IMG/VR virus record: IMGVR_UViG_3300044798_000079
Span: 1 to 47,828 of that record
DNA: 47,828 bases
From: a virus
Strand: one strand, 5' to 3'
Position numbers and translations under genes: made by a program
The notes under the pieces: model-generated
Databases searched by the model: none
Seen by the model: only the letters and a program-made list of their open reading frames with translations
Told to the model about the DNA's origin: nothing
Shown here: positions 31,278 to 39,945 of the stretch, one piece after another
Layout of the letters: every line of letters starts with the position of its first letter
Numbering within the stretch: position 1 is the first letter of the stretch

Positions 31278-31902
31278 AGAAACTAAAAGGAAAAAATCCG
31301 AATCAGTGAAAGGTGAGAAAAATCCCTTCTTTGGAAGACATCACTCAGAAGAGGCAAAAATAAAAATATCTGAATTTGCAAAAGGAAGACATTTTACCGA
31401 AGAACATAAAAGAAAATTATCAGAAGTTCAAAAAGGTAGAAAAGGTTTAAACTTGGGAATTCCTCGCTCGGAAGAAACTAAACGTAGAATATCGAAGGGA
31501 TTAAAAGGTTCAAAAAATCCTCATTGGAAAGGAGGAATTTCGCCAATTGTGGAATTAATAAGAGGGTCCTCAAAATCTAAACAATGGCGAACAGATTGTC
31601 TTATTAGAGATAAATTTACCTGCCGAAAGTGTGGATATAAAGGAGAAAATTTAGAGGTTCATCATAGAAAATCTTTTTATAAATTTCTGGTTGAAATTAA
31701 AAATTATTTGCCTTTATTTGATCTCTATGAAGGAGCAATGCTCTATATTCCTTTATGGGATATTTCTAACGGAATTACATTATGTAAAAAGTGCCATAAA
31801 AACAAGAGATTTCCTAAACCAAATGGCCGAAAGGCTCGTATCCCCTCTGACCTCGAAAGAGACGATCGGAAGGGGATCAATGCCGAGCTGGCATCAAAAT
31901 AG
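31264..31902 (+). CDS. Free-standing HNH homing endonuclease with NUMOD3 repeats
   Basis: 212 residues. Four NUMOD3-type DNA-binding motifs (SEETKRKKSESVKGEKNPFFG and related) come first. Then an HNH core: CRKCGYKGENLEVHHRKSF ... NGITLCKKCHKNKRF. It is a mobile, selfish endonuclease that cuts intron- or insertion-less alleles. It sits at the end of a small gene. No intron is visible. Confidence 0.85.
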   Translation: MIQSEETKRKKSESVKGEKNPFFGRHHSEEAKIKISEFAKGRHFTEEHKRKLSEVQKGRKGLNLGIPRSEETKRRISKGLKGSKNPHWKGGISPIVELIRGSSKSKQWRTDCLIRDKFTCRKCGYKGENLEVHHRKSFYKFLVEIKNYLPLFDLYEGAMLYIPLWDISNGITLCKKCHKNKRFPKPNGRKARIPSDLERDDRKGINAELASK

Positions 31903-31994
31903 CCCAGCGTAAGCCACACTAACTCTGTATAGGAAGGGGATAGGGGAACTCAAATCACAGAAAAGGTATCGATTGATACCGGAAAGGAGGGAAT

Positions 31995-32102
31995 ATGGCG
32001 AATCACAGATTAAGGAAAAAAGATCGAATAAGGTTAGCTGGCAAGGGGAATCACAAAGCCCAATATATCAGAGGGAGACCAAAGCCAAAATTCCAAAAAT
32101 AG
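31995..32102 (+). CDS. 35-residue very basic protein
   Basis: Strong ribosome site (AAAGGAGGGAAT), ATG at 31995. About 40% basic residues. The initiation region is copied almost exactly before the next gene (17 identical bases). Possibly nucleic-acid binding. Function unknown. Confidence 0.5.
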   Translation: MANHRLRKKDRIRLAGKGNHKAQYIRGRPKPKFQK

Positions 32103-32134
32103 GAGGTAAGGTCAATCCCCAGAAAGGAGGGAAT

Positions 32135-32323
32135 ATGGGTGTCGTCAATATAAAAGAGATCAATAAATATTACCGAATCGCTAAATGGAATTTCAACCAT
32201 GCCATTGAACTGGCAAAGAAGAACATCGTTGTAGGGGAAATCCATTTCGCGGGATCTGCAATGAAGGTCAGAACGAAAAAGGTGAAGGTTATATCGGCGC
32301 CGGAAGGGAAGGAGGAAACATGA
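32135..32323 (+). CDS. Small hypothetical protein
   Basis: 62 residues from ATG 32135 (AAAGGAGGGAAT upstream). Basic, with NKYYRIAKWNFNHAIELAKKN. The ATGA overlap couples it to the next gene. Confidence 0.6.
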   Translation: MGVVNIKEINKYYRIAKWNFNHAIELAKKNIVVGEIHFAGSAMKVRTKKVKVISAPEGKEET

Positions 32324-32727
32324 GCATCAAAGGTGCTTTAGTAATTATTCCGTCTAAAATTAACGTGATGTTGAAAGATTATGCTGAGGATTTGGAGCAA
32401 GCCTGGACAAATGCAGGAGAAGAACCATTGACTATTTCTTTCTCTGCGAAGATCGGCGTCGCTAAGGGGAAATGCATCTGTGAGGTCTCCATTTCCTTCA
32501 CCAAGGAGAAAATCAAAGATACCGTGACGTTTGAATGGAATCCCCTTCAAGGTCAACTTTTTGACACCATCGAGAAGATGGACACCGATCTAAAAAAAGA
32601 CGGAACGACGATGGAAATCAGCAGTGGAGGGAAATCTGTCACTTTAGGGGAAACAGGGGAAACGGATGATTCGATTCTTCCCGATCTCGATAAAGATGGG
32701 TACATGAGTAGCCGGAATAGAACCTGA
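32320..32727 (+). CDS. Hypothetical protein
   Basis: 135 residues with a beta-rich central region (LTISFSAKIGVAKGKCICEVSISFTKEKIKDTVTFEW) and an acidic C-terminal tail. No family recognised. Overlaps the preceding gene by ATGA, so it is coupled. Confidence 0.65.
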   Translation: MSIKGALVIIPSKINVMLKDYAEDLEQAWTNAGEEPLTISFSAKIGVAKGKCICEVSISFTKEKIKDTVTFEWNPLQGQLFDTIEKMDTDLKKDGTTMEISSGGKSVTLGETGETDDSILPDLDKDGYMSSRNRT

Positions 32728-32766
32728 AACCGCAGATAACGTCTAATTGGATCGGGAGGATAAATA

Positions 32767-33057
32767 ATGGAAAAGACTTTCGCACTCACAGATCATCACC
32801 CAAATGAAGGAAAGGTAGCCGTTTTTAATACTTTCGATCAACGGGTTGTTTATCTGATCTTCCTCAATAAAGTTGATTGGCCTGATCGGGATAAGGAAGA
32901 GGTAACAAGGTGTCCAAGGTGCAAGTCTTTTGTCTTTAGTAAGTCCATTGCTCGATCAAGAGGATGGGGACATATCTGTTCGATGGCGAGGAAAGAAAAA
33001 CCAATAGAAAAGGAGAAGGAGACTCCCAATGTGGAAAACGGAAATATCGCTAATTAA
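32767..33057 (+). CDS. Small zinc-ribbon-like protein
   Basis: 96 residues with CPRCKSF and a later H-x2-C, and a charged tail. Its 3' end overlaps the TM microprotein by 29 bp. Function unknown. Confidence 0.6.
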   Translation: MEKTFALTDHHPNEGKVAVFNTFDQRVVYLIFLNKVDWPDRDKEEVTRCPRCKSFVFSKSIARSRGWGHICSMARKEKPIEKEKETPNVENGNIAN

Positions 33058-33163
33058 CGGTTTACCTTTAAACGAATGGCTATGGTTGGGTGCAGTTTTA
33101 ATCGTAACCCTGCTATCCATTTTTGTTGTAGGTCAATTTATAAAGATCGTCTGGAGGGATTGA
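33029..33163 (+). CDS. 44-residue membrane microprotein
   Basis: Contains one strong transmembrane segment (about residues 17-36, WLWLGAVLIVTLLSIFVVG), a short N-terminus and a basic end. AAGGAG is upstream. It overlaps the preceding gene. Possible superinfection or membrane-associated early protein. Confidence 0.55.
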   Translation: MWKTEISLINGLPLNEWLWLGAVLIVTLLSIFVVGQFIKIVWRD

Positions 33164-33199
33164 TGAAGAGTGGTTATTGCCAATGTGAAGGAGAGAATG

Positions 33200-33430
33200 A
33201 TGGAATGTCCAAATATTGATAAGAATATTTTGCAAAATATTTATAATGTGCGAATCAATTACAAGGATTTGGGAGGACCAACAGATTATATTTTTTATGA
33301 TCATATAGATCCCGATGGAGTAATTACCAGGGTTCAATTTTGCAAAAAGATTGGTAGAAAGAAAGATATTTTTGAATGTTTGAACGAGAATGAATGGAAA
33401 GAATGTCCTTATTATAGAATTAAAATATAA
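33200..33430 (+). CDS. Small hypothetical Cys-containing protein
   Basis: 76 residues from ATG 33200 (AAGGAG 6 bases upstream). A tiny competing frame (33163-33219, 18 residues with C-x-C) overlaps its start. No family recognised. Confidence 0.5.
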   Translation: MECPNIDKNILQNIYNVRINYKDLGGPTDYIFYDHIDPDGVITRVQFCKKIGRKKDIFECLNENEWKECPYYRIKI

Positions 33431-33442
33431 TGGAGATACGAA

Positions 33443-33637
33443 ATGTTTCTGTTATGCGAGAATTTCGAGAAGTGCAGGAATCTGGAATGTTCCCACCAAT
33501 ATCCACATAAAATAAGTGATTATTGCGGAATGGAATGTGATATGGCCGACGGGAAAGTCGAATGTCTTGAAATAGTCTTGAAGAAGAAAGGAGGAGAAGA
33601 TGGAAGAGAAAAACTTACCAGAAATATCGATAGCTGA
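33443..33637 (+). CDS. Cys-rich small protein
   Basis: 64 residues with six cysteines (CENFEKCRNLECSHQ.. CGMECDM..C), probably zinc-binding. Overlaps the start of the recombination gene. Confidence 0.55.
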   Translation: MFLLCENFEKCRNLECSHQYPHKISDYCGMECDMADGKVECLEIVLKKKGGEDGREKLTRNIDS

Positions 33638-34475
33638 TGATTTTTTGATTCAAATGGCGGAACAGGCGGAGCGCCGCATTGATGCGGTGATCAAAATCAA
33701 GAAGATTGCCCTGAAAGTTTGTAACCCCAGAGACTGGACGGACCAAGCGGGTAATCCGTATCTTCAAACTTCTGGAGCGGAAAAAATCGCCAATCTCTTC
33801 AATATTTCGTGGCGCATAGATGAGCCAATATATGAAGAGGATTCAGATGGCCACTATACATATTCCTATAAAGGTTTTTTTTCATTAGGTTCACGTACCA
33901 CGGAGGCTGAGGGATCAAGATCGAGTCGGGACGGGTTTTTTAAACAATATCTTTATGAGGAGAAAGAGAGGAAGGAAGTCTCAATCTCTGAGCGAACAAA
34001 TAAGCGTGACGTGAAGATGGCTGCCCTAACCAATCTTCTTGGTAACGGGATTACCCGAATATTAGGAATCCGGAACCTCACATGGGATGACTTGAAAGAG
34101 TTCGCTGGGATTACCAAAGAGCAGGTGACATCGATCCAGTATAAAAAGGGTGGAGAAAAGGCTCCCGTCACCATGCCACAAGAAAAGAAGGCCAATGGAG
34201 AACAATCAAAAGAGCAAGGGAAAATCATTGTCTCTCTCGTAGATTCAGTCACCCAGTCCTCTGGAAAGAAGAAAGACGGAAAAGAATGGGTCAAGTATGC
34301 CGTCCATATCGGGGACAAGAAGTATTCCACGTTCAGCAAAACCATTGCGGAAGATGCAAAACAGGCAGGTCAATCAGGCGTGAAAGCGACCATCGAATAT
34401 AAAAATACTGAATTCGGCCCAGAGATCGTTACTCTGAAATTAGAGGAAACGAGAGAACCTGGAAGCGAAGGATAA
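33600..34475 (+). CDS. Putative single-strand annealing/recombination-associated protein
   Basis: 291 residues. The segment RIDAVIKIKKIALKVCNPRDWTDQAGNPYLQTSGAEKIANLFNISW is a recurrent phage sequence found next to RecB-type exonucleases. The C-terminal 90 residues (KIIVSLVDSVTQSSGKKKDGKEWVKYAVHIGDKKYSTF) look like an OB-type fold. It likely acts in single-strand DNA handling, paired with the following nuclease (TAATG overlap). The precise family was not confirmed. Confidence 0.65.
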   Translation: MEEKNLPEISIADDFLIQMAEQAERRIDAVIKIKKIALKVCNPRDWTDQAGNPYLQTSGAEKIANLFNISWRIDEPIYEEDSDGHYTYSYKGFFSLGSRTTEAEGSRSSRDGFFKQYLYEEKERKEVSISERTNKRDVKMAALTNLLGNGITRILGIRNLTWDDLKEFAGITKEQVTSIQYKKGGEKAPVTMPQEKKANGEQSKEQGKIIVSLVDSVTQSSGKKKDGKEWVKYAVHIGDKKYSTFSKTIAEDAKQAGQSGVKATIEYKNTEFGPEIVTLKLEETREPGSEG

Positions 34476-35062
34476 TGCCTGAACTACTCTTAGATGAAAA
34501 TCATATTTACCATTTAGATGGTCGCCAGATTGATGGCCTAACATCCACAATCGCCGAGGCTGGTCTGGGGTGGAAAGCTGATCCGTGGTATATGGGCAGG
34601 GGGACGGCTGTCCATTTGGCAACAGAATTTTATGATAAAGGAACTCTTGACGAGGATTCTGTGGCTGACGAAATCAAGGGTTATTTGGAATCTTGGAAAC
34701 AATTGAGACGGGATCAGAATTTTACTTCTATTCCCATTCCTACTTACACTGAGTTTAAAACTTACCATCCAGAACTCCTCGTAGGATGTAAGATTGATCG
34801 ATTACCGGGCCCCATTGATCTCAAGTCGGGGAGTCCTGAGGCCTGGCATATCCTGCAGATCGCCGTCCAGTGGTCAGCCCTAATTTGTCATGGGATGCAC
34901 GATCTGGCGAGATCACCAATGGATATTTATTTAGACCCCACTGGGGGGCCACCGAAAGTAAAGGCTTATAAAACATCTGAGCTCAGGGAAGCATTTAAGG
35001 CCTATTGTTCGATGTTGCATTTTTTGAGATGGAGGAGAGAAAAATATGGGAACTCAAATTGA
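34475..35062 (+). CDS. PD-(D/E)xK exonuclease (RecB/Cas4-like)
   Basis: 195 residues. GRGTAVHLATEFYDKG (motif I His/Glu), VGCKIDRLPGPIDLKSG (Asp ... Asp-x-Lys) and EAWHILQIAVQW (Gln motif) mark the catalytic core. Coupled to the preceding recombination protein, so it probably makes single-stranded tails for annealing. Confidence 0.8.
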   Translation: MPELLLDENHIYHLDGRQIDGLTSTIAEAGLGWKADPWYMGRGTAVHLATEFYDKGTLDEDSVADEIKGYLESWKQLRRDQNFTSIPIPTYTEFKTYHPELLVGCKIDRLPGPIDLKSGSPEAWHILQIAVQWSALICHGMHDLARSPMDIYLDPTGGPPKVKAYKTSELREAFKAYCSMLHFLRWRREKYGNSN

Positions 35063-35774
35063 AATCGTAACCCCAGAAATCCAGAAAGAGACAGAAACAG
35101 CACTTACCATTATCAATTCAGCCAATTCGCTGATCATCCAGAACGTTACAGACTATAAATATGCCCAAGTGACCATGCGGGAGCTCAAGGATCGGATCAG
35201 CGAACTAACTGATACCAGGATGGCACAGACACGGCCATTGGATGAATCGAAGGCAAAGATAATCGCCTTTTTTGCCCCTACTCTTCAGAAATTGGAGAAA
35301 GCCAAAAATTATCTGAATACTATCATGGTCAAATTCGCTGAAGAACAGGAGACTGAACGGAGAGAAGAGGAATATAAATTGAATGCGGCCAAAAATAAAC
35401 GGGAAGAGGAAGATGCTCTTGCCCGTGCAATTGAAGCGGAAGAGGCAGGAGAGAAGGAAGAGGCCGAACAGATCCTAAAAGAACCGTCCACCAGTGCACC
35501 AATAAAAGTAATGTCAGAGATCCCTAAATCGAAAGGGAGTTATATTCGAGAGAATTGGAGTGCAGAGATATTTGACCTTGCAATTCTAATAAAAGCTATT
35601 GCTAATAATGAAGTCTCATTGGAAGCAGCATCAGGAGTGATTTATTCTAATGCCGATGATCTAAAAAAATGGGCAGGACAATATATGACCTTTCTCAATG
35701 GAAAGGCTCGATCTTATAAACAGACATTGAATATTCCAGGTGTCAGGGCGGTTTCCGAAAAAAAACAGATTTGA
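35046..35774 (+). CDS. Coiled-coil protein, early recombination region
   Basis: 242 residues, with a long helical coiled coil (residues about 40-150, very rich in E/K/A) and a C-terminal helical domain (ADDLKKWAGQYMTFLNGKARSYKQTLNIPGVRAVSEKK). Such proteins are common beside phage exonucleases. Start overlaps the nuclease end. Role unknown. Confidence 0.65.
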   Translation: MGTQIEIVTPEIQKETETALTIINSANSLIIQNVTDYKYAQVTMRELKDRISELTDTRMAQTRPLDESKAKIIAFFAPTLQKLEKAKNYLNTIMVKFAEEQETERREEEYKLNAAKNKREEEDALARAIEAEEAGEKEEAEQILKEPSTSAPIKVMSEIPKSKGSYIRENWSAEIFDLAILIKAIANNEVSLEAASGVIYSNADDLKKWAGQYMTFLNGKARSYKQTLNIPGVRAVSEKKQI

Positions 35775-35790
35775 GTTGGTGGAGGAAAGA

Positions 35791-35988
35791 ATGGAAAAAC
35801 TTTGGGTAGTTGAATGTCAGTATGATAGAAAATGGGGAATTTGTAATTTTACCACTTATCAATTCGCTTTTACCAATTATTATAATGCCCATAGGGTAAA
35901 AAGGGAAATTCAAAAACATCTTCACGAGGTAGGTTCTAAACTTTGGACAAAGAAAAGGTTTAGGGTCAGGGAATATATCCAGAAGTAA
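35791..35988 (+). CDS. Small hypothetical protein
   Basis: 65 residues from ATG 35791 (GGAGGAAAG upstream), aromatic-rich and basic at the C-terminus. No function recognised. Confidence 0.55.
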   Translation: MEKLWVVECQYDRKWGICNFTTYQFAFTNYYNAHRVKREIQKHLHEVGSKLWTKKRFRVREYIQK

Positions 35989-36081
35989 GGATCTGGAGAA
36001 ATTTCTATGATGATTAACCCTTTGACATCTTCTTTTGAACATGATACTTTTCCCTTCATTCCATTCTGGAGGAGGGACGCC

Positions 36082-37086
36082 ATGAAGGGGGGATACTATC
36101 TGCCGAAGGGGAGGCAAAGATATCGTGTATGGGTCAATTATCGGGGCAAGAAGTTACAAATCAATAAAGACCGCAATGGTAAGCCTTTTTATCATCCCAA
36201 TCAATGTGAGGACTTCCTTGAAGAGGTGGCCATTGAGATCCGGAGAGGTAGATTTGACCCTTCCATGTGGGGTAAGAATAAACCCAACCTTTTTGAAAGG
36301 GCATGGATCACCTATTCCACAAATAATCCCTGCAAGGAAGGGACAGATTATAATAGGGAGATGATCTGTAAATACTATCTTTTGCCTTATTTCAAGGGAA
36401 AATTCCTATCAGAGATTACGGAACTATCAATCAATGAATGGTGGGCTCAGCTACCGGAAAAGAAACCATCCTACAAAAGATTGATAAGGGCAAGACTGAG
36501 GGCCTTTTTAAACTACAACAAGAAGGTGCTCCCCGAAGAAATCACCATGCCCAAGGTCAAAGTGCCGAGACGAGATCAACCCTGGCTGTCCCGTGAAGAA
36601 CAGGAAAAGGTCTTGAATCATTTAGGTAAGGAAAAGGATATTATCAGATTTATGATGATTTATGGTTGCCGATCCTCTGAGGCTTGCAATCTTAGAAAGA
36701 CAGACATTGACTTTGAGAAAAAACTTATCACATTCAGGGACCGGAAAAACGAAATGGATAATACCCTTCCCTTGCTACCCGAAGCGGAGGCCATAATCAA
36801 AGGCTCCCATAGGGTAGAAAGCCTTGAATACGTATTCTGCGATGACAGAGGAGAGAAGTTTAATCGGTATGATGTCTACGGGGCATGGAAGAAAGCCAAC
36901 CGGCTATCCGGTGTCAAGATGGTAAGCCTCAAGAATGGAACTCGCCATTCCCTGGCCTCACAACTAAGCAATCGGGGAACATCCCTTTCGGATATTGCAA
37001 GGATACTGGGCAACACAGAGAGGGTGGTTGATGAGAATTATAGGAGGGTCAATATCCAGAGGATTGAGGAGGTGTTAGGGAGATGA
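36082..37086 (+). CDS. int: Tyrosine recombinase integrase
   Basis: 334 residues from ATG 36082 (GGAGGAGGGA upstream). An earlier in-frame ATG at 36007 would add 25 residues. A core-binding domain is at about 70-150. The catalytic set: Arg197 (YGCRSSEACNL), Lys222 (DRKNEMDNTLPL), Arg288-His289 (NGTRHSLAS), Asn311 in place of the usual His/Trp, and Tyr320 (DENYRRV). The usual first His of H-x-x-R is not obvious. It integrates and excises the phage genome. attP is probably in or near the non-coding region after 37490. Confidence 0.9.
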   Translation: MKGGYYLPKGRQRYRVWVNYRGKKLQINKDRNGKPFYHPNQCEDFLEEVAIEIRRGRFDPSMWGKNKPNLFERAWITYSTNNPCKEGTDYNREMICKYYLLPYFKGKFLSEITELSINEWWAQLPEKKPSYKRLIRARLRAFLNYNKKVLPEEITMPKVKVPRRDQPWLSREEQEKVLNHLGKEKDIIRFMMIYGCRSSEACNLRKTDIDFEKKLITFRDRKNEMDNTLPLLPEAEAIIKGSHRVESLEYVFCDDRGEKFNRYDVYGAWKKANRLSGVKMVSLKNGTRHSLASQLSNRGTSLSDIARILGNTERVVDENYRRVNIQRIEEVLGR

Positions 37087-37490
37087 TGGATACTTCAAAA
37101 CAATATATTGAGATGTGTGAGCAGGCTCTACCTGATATCGGGTGTCATTCTTGGTCAGATGGAGATTTTGCTTATAGAAATGGAAAGGTAGAGGTATTCC
37201 ACCAGAAAGCAGCAGACAACATGGGTTGGCAAACCGGAGACCAATGTATTCCTATTTACCGTCAGGATCAATTACAGGAGATGGTCAAAGACATTTTCCC
37301 ATTAAATAATGACGGAAAATATTATTGGCATAAACTTTTTATCACTTTCCTGACCGAATTAAATATTTACGATTGGTCTTGGTCTCCAGAGCAACTCTGG
37401 CTTGTCTTTGTGCTGAAGAAAAAATTTAATAAAATTTGGAATGGTGAAAATTGGATAGAAGAATCCATATCACAAACATATCACAAATAG
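37083..37490 (+). CDS. Hypothetical protein, coupled to integrase
   Basis: 135 residues. It overlaps the integrase stop by ATGA. Aromatic-rich (W, Y, F) with WSWSPEQLWLVFVLKKKFNKIWNGENW near the end. No family recognised. Confidence 0.6.
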   Translation: MMDTSKQYIEMCEQALPDIGCHSWSDGDFAYRNGKVEVFHQKAADNMGWQTGDQCIPIYRQDQLQEMVKDIFPLNNDGKYYWHKLFITFLTELNIYDWSWSPEQLWLVFVLKKKFNKIWNGENWIEESISQTYHK

Positions 37491-37840
37491 GGTTAACCCA
37501 TGAAATTATTAGCCCTTATCAATATAGGTTGTATTGGAGATATAAAAACATCAATAATTTCAATGGTCAAAATGTATCGAATTTATACAGTTTTGGGGAA
37601 AGGTTAATGATTTTGAGAGGTACACAAACAGGACACATTTGGCGGCCGAGGAGTGGTGTGGTAGGTGGAATCTGTTGGAGATTGTGTAGGCCGCCAGAAA
37701 GGAGAACGCTGGCGGCCAATGGTGGCGAAAGAAGGTGTTTCGCACAGAGTATGGACTGATCATCCAAAAATGTCTGTCGGTGAGTGGCCCTACAACAGAT
37801 CCGCAACTGCCCATTGGCTGTCAACTATTAGGAGGAAAAG
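37491..37840. other. 350-bp gene-free region after integrase (attP candidate)
   Basis: No supported gene. It contains a perfect 9-bp inverted repeat GGCCGCCAG (37689-37697) / CTGGCGGCC (37709-37717) and an earlier copy TTGGCGGCC (37639-37647). A strong AGGAGG lies at the right edge for the next gene. Short ORFs here have no ribosome site. Proximity to int makes it a candidate attachment or recombinase-binding site. Confidence 0.45.
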
Positions 37841-38161
37841 ATGGATGAGAAGATAAAAGAGATTGAAGAACGAAGATCGGATGATCTCCGACTTTTACGT
37901 GAAAACCCATATCTGATAGATGAGAGAGCCTTGCAGACCATTAAAGATATTGCGACACTCCTCTCTCACATCAAGGAATTGGTAAGAGAAAAGAAACTCT
38001 GTGAAGTTTGTTTCCAATTATTAGAACCAGATGGAAGTTGCCTAACTTGTAGAATGACTGAAAGGGTGAAGGAGTTAAAAGCTATACTCGCCAAGATAAA
38101 ATCAGATCCCAACATTGGAAAATTAGAAGTTGAGGACTGGTCTGAAAGTCCAGATTATTAG
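37841..38161 (+). CDS. Coiled-coil zinc-ribbon protein
   Basis: 106 residues. Charged N-terminal and C-terminal helices flank CEVCFQLLEPDGSCLTC, a four-Cys site. AGGAGG upstream. Unknown function. Confidence 0.65.
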   Translation: MDEKIKEIEERRSDDLRLLRENPYLIDERALQTIKDIATLLSHIKELVREKKLCEVCFQLLEPDGSCLTCRMTERVKELKAILAKIKSDPNIGKLEVEDWSESPDY

Positions 38162-38178
38162 AGTGAAAGGAGAAGAAA

Positions 38179-38889
38179 ATGAAAAAATTGATTATTGCAA
38201 TGTTATTGCCTACGGTGATATTATTAACAGGTTGCGGGATCGGAACGGTCGCTTGGTCCCTGAAAGATCCTGAATTTCAAGCTGAGAATCAGCCAATCAG
38301 AACGGTCAAACTTGTGATACTCTCAGACGGATCAAATAACAAGGCTGGAGTTGAGAGTATTATTGAGAGTGTTTCAGATGATCTAACTCAGGAAGTGGGT
38401 ATAAGATTAGAGATTATAAAATGGATTGAAACCAGATGGGAATCTAAATCAAGATTCAAAATTCTACCTGAAATGAAGGAGAATCAAGAGATCAAATCAA
38501 TTGATTGGGATATTGCTATTGCTCCAACCAGAAATGATCCTATGAGCGTTTTTCTTACTCAAACATTTTGGGGAATATTGGCAGTGGTTGATGATTTTTA
38601 CCGTCGGTACATCATCAGTTATGAACTATCTCTACACATCCTAAAACATGAACTTATCCACTGTTTTACTTTTAAAGATGGTCACTCTCTATCTGGTATA
38701 GAATTTCCAGTAATGTTAAGGCTTCTTCCTTTTACCCCGACCATTCCAATCGCGGGATCGAGTCTAACATTTAGGATGAGAAAGGAAGTGTTGGCTAATA
38801 AATGGAGAAACTTTGAAGAACTTCCAATGGGTATCCCGAAGAGACATCAGAAAGATATCCCAATGGAATGGAAGGAGGTAGAGAGATGA
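38179..38889 (+). CDS. Lipoprotein with HExxH metallopeptidase-like motif
   Basis: 236 residues. The signal is MKKLIIAMLLPTVILLTGC with lipidation at Cys19 (L-T-G-C). KHELIHCFTFKDGH gives His157-Glu158, His161 and a third His169, a plausible zinc site. A surface lipoprotein with a protease-like motif in an early operon suggests a lysogenic-conversion or envelope-modifying function. Activity is unproven. Confidence 0.65.
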   Translation: MKKLIIAMLLPTVILLTGCGIGTVAWSLKDPEFQAENQPIRTVKLVILSDGSNNKAGVESIIESVSDDLTQEVGIRLEIIKWIETRWESKSRFKILPEMKENQEIKSIDWDIAIAPTRNDPMSVFLTQTFWGILAVVDDFYRRYIISYELSLHILKHELIHCFTFKDGHSLSGIEFPVMLRLLPFTPTIPIAGSSLTFRMRKEVLANKWRNFEELPMGIPKRHQKDIPMEWKEVER

Positions 38890-39302
38890 AAATTGAAGCC
38901 GATATTAGAATCACCCATGCAAATGAAGAAGAAAAGAATAGAATTGAAAAACTTTTCATGGATTCACAGGGCCGAACCTTGCCATTTTTTTCTTCAATCT
39001 TATTCCCCCCACGGTTGAGATTTTATACGGATTTAGTAATTGAGAAACTTTTCGCCGTTGAGCCGTATAATCTTAGATTTGGAATTTTCAATATTGCTTC
39101 AGATAAGCCACTAATAAAAAATGAAATGGATTATAGAGCCTTGCTGAAAAAGTATATGGCCTTCATCATGTATGAGGAAAGCATAGATTACATCTCCAAA
39201 ATAGGAGATGTTTGGGACGGATCAGGTATGTCTCTTACCGAGGAAGAGAAATTTGAATTAACTACCATCTCACAAGAGATAATAAGGGAGAGACAAGAAT
39301 GA
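38886..39302 (+). CDS. Hypothetical protein
   Basis: 138 residues from ATG 38886 (GGAGGTAGAG upstream), coupled by ATGA to the lipoprotein gene and to the next gene. Mixed alpha/beta with no recognised motif. Confidence 0.6.
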   Translation: MKIEADIRITHANEEEKNRIEKLFMDSQGRTLPFFSSILFPPRLRFYTDLVIEKLFAVEPYNLRFGIFNIASDKPLIKNEMDYRALLKKYMAFIMYEESIDYISKIGDVWDGSGMSLTEEEKFELTTISQEIIRERQE

Positions 39303-39628
39303 AAGACTCTGATGGTGGTATTTATAAGAAACCATTATGGATACAGGGAGAGATTGAAGAAATAAAAAAGGATGAAAGAGGCCCTATGATTTATATTGAT
39401 GGGAAGAGGATTCAAGATTACGATATCAATCAAACTCATATTAAAACTGATGACGTAATCAAATTATGGTCAGAGATGAGGAAACCACCTGTCACCTGGG
39501 CTTGTTTCTATTCCACCCGACATAATCATAAATGGTGTACGACTGCTTGGCTCTGTGGGAAATTTCAGCAATTAATCTTAAATCCAATCAACCAAATAAG
39601 GGAAGGGTGGAGAAATGGAAAAAGATGA
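39299..39628 (+). CDS. Hypothetical protein
   Basis: 109 residues, ATGA overlap with the preceding gene. Rich in W, K and D, with TWACFYSTRHNHKWCTTAWLCGKFQQL. No function recognised. Confidence 0.55.
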   Translation: MKDSDGGIYKKPLWIQGEIEEIKKDERGPMIYIDGKRIQDYDINQTHIKTDDVIKLWSEMRKPPVTWACFYSTRHNHKWCTTAWLCGKFQQLILNPINQIREGWRNGKR

Positions 39629-39731
39629 ATTGCGGATGAAGGAAGTCCTCTTGGAGTATGTAAAAGATATGGAATTTTATTATGGCTATGCCATATTTGA
39701 CGGTGGATATTGGCGACTGACAACTGCCTAA
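39615..39731 (+). CDS. 38-residue hypothetical protein
   Basis: GGTGGAG is close upstream. MEKDELRMKEVLLEYVKDM then aromatic residues. It overlaps the preceding gene end by 14 bp. Unknown. Confidence 0.45.
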   Translation: MEKDELRMKEVLLEYVKDMEFYYGYAIFDGGYWRLTTA

Positions 39732-39742
39732 AGGAGATTGAG

Positions 39743-39931
39743 ATGAATCAAAACTGGACAGAGGAGAAACCAACAAAGGACGGATATTACTGGTATAGAA
39801 TAGATAGACAAGATTTGGATGCTGCTATGGTATATATTTCTTACGGATGGGTTGAGTGGCCCGATCATAGCTCAAGCAAGATTGAAACTGTCAATGGTCT
39901 CTGGTATGGTCCACTGGAGCCACCAGAATAA
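39743..39931 (+). CDS. Small W/Y-rich protein, end of the rightward operon
   Basis: 62 residues from ATG 39743 (AAAGGAG upstream). KDGYYWYRI ... YGWVEWPDH ... GLWYGPLEPPE resembles small DUF551-like phage proteins. It converges on the tail genes 15 bp away. No clear terminator is seen between. Confidence 0.55.
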   Translation: MNQNWTEEKPTKDGYYWYRIDRQDLDAAMVYISYGWVEWPDHSSSKIETVNGLWYGPLEPPE

Positions 39932-39945
39932 TTGCCTTAAATTCC

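Noticed and set aside
37451-37856. Short ORFs on both strands after integrase
   Set aside because: Several overlap each other on both strands with no ribosome site and odd composition. The stretch reads better as non-coding with inverted repeats.
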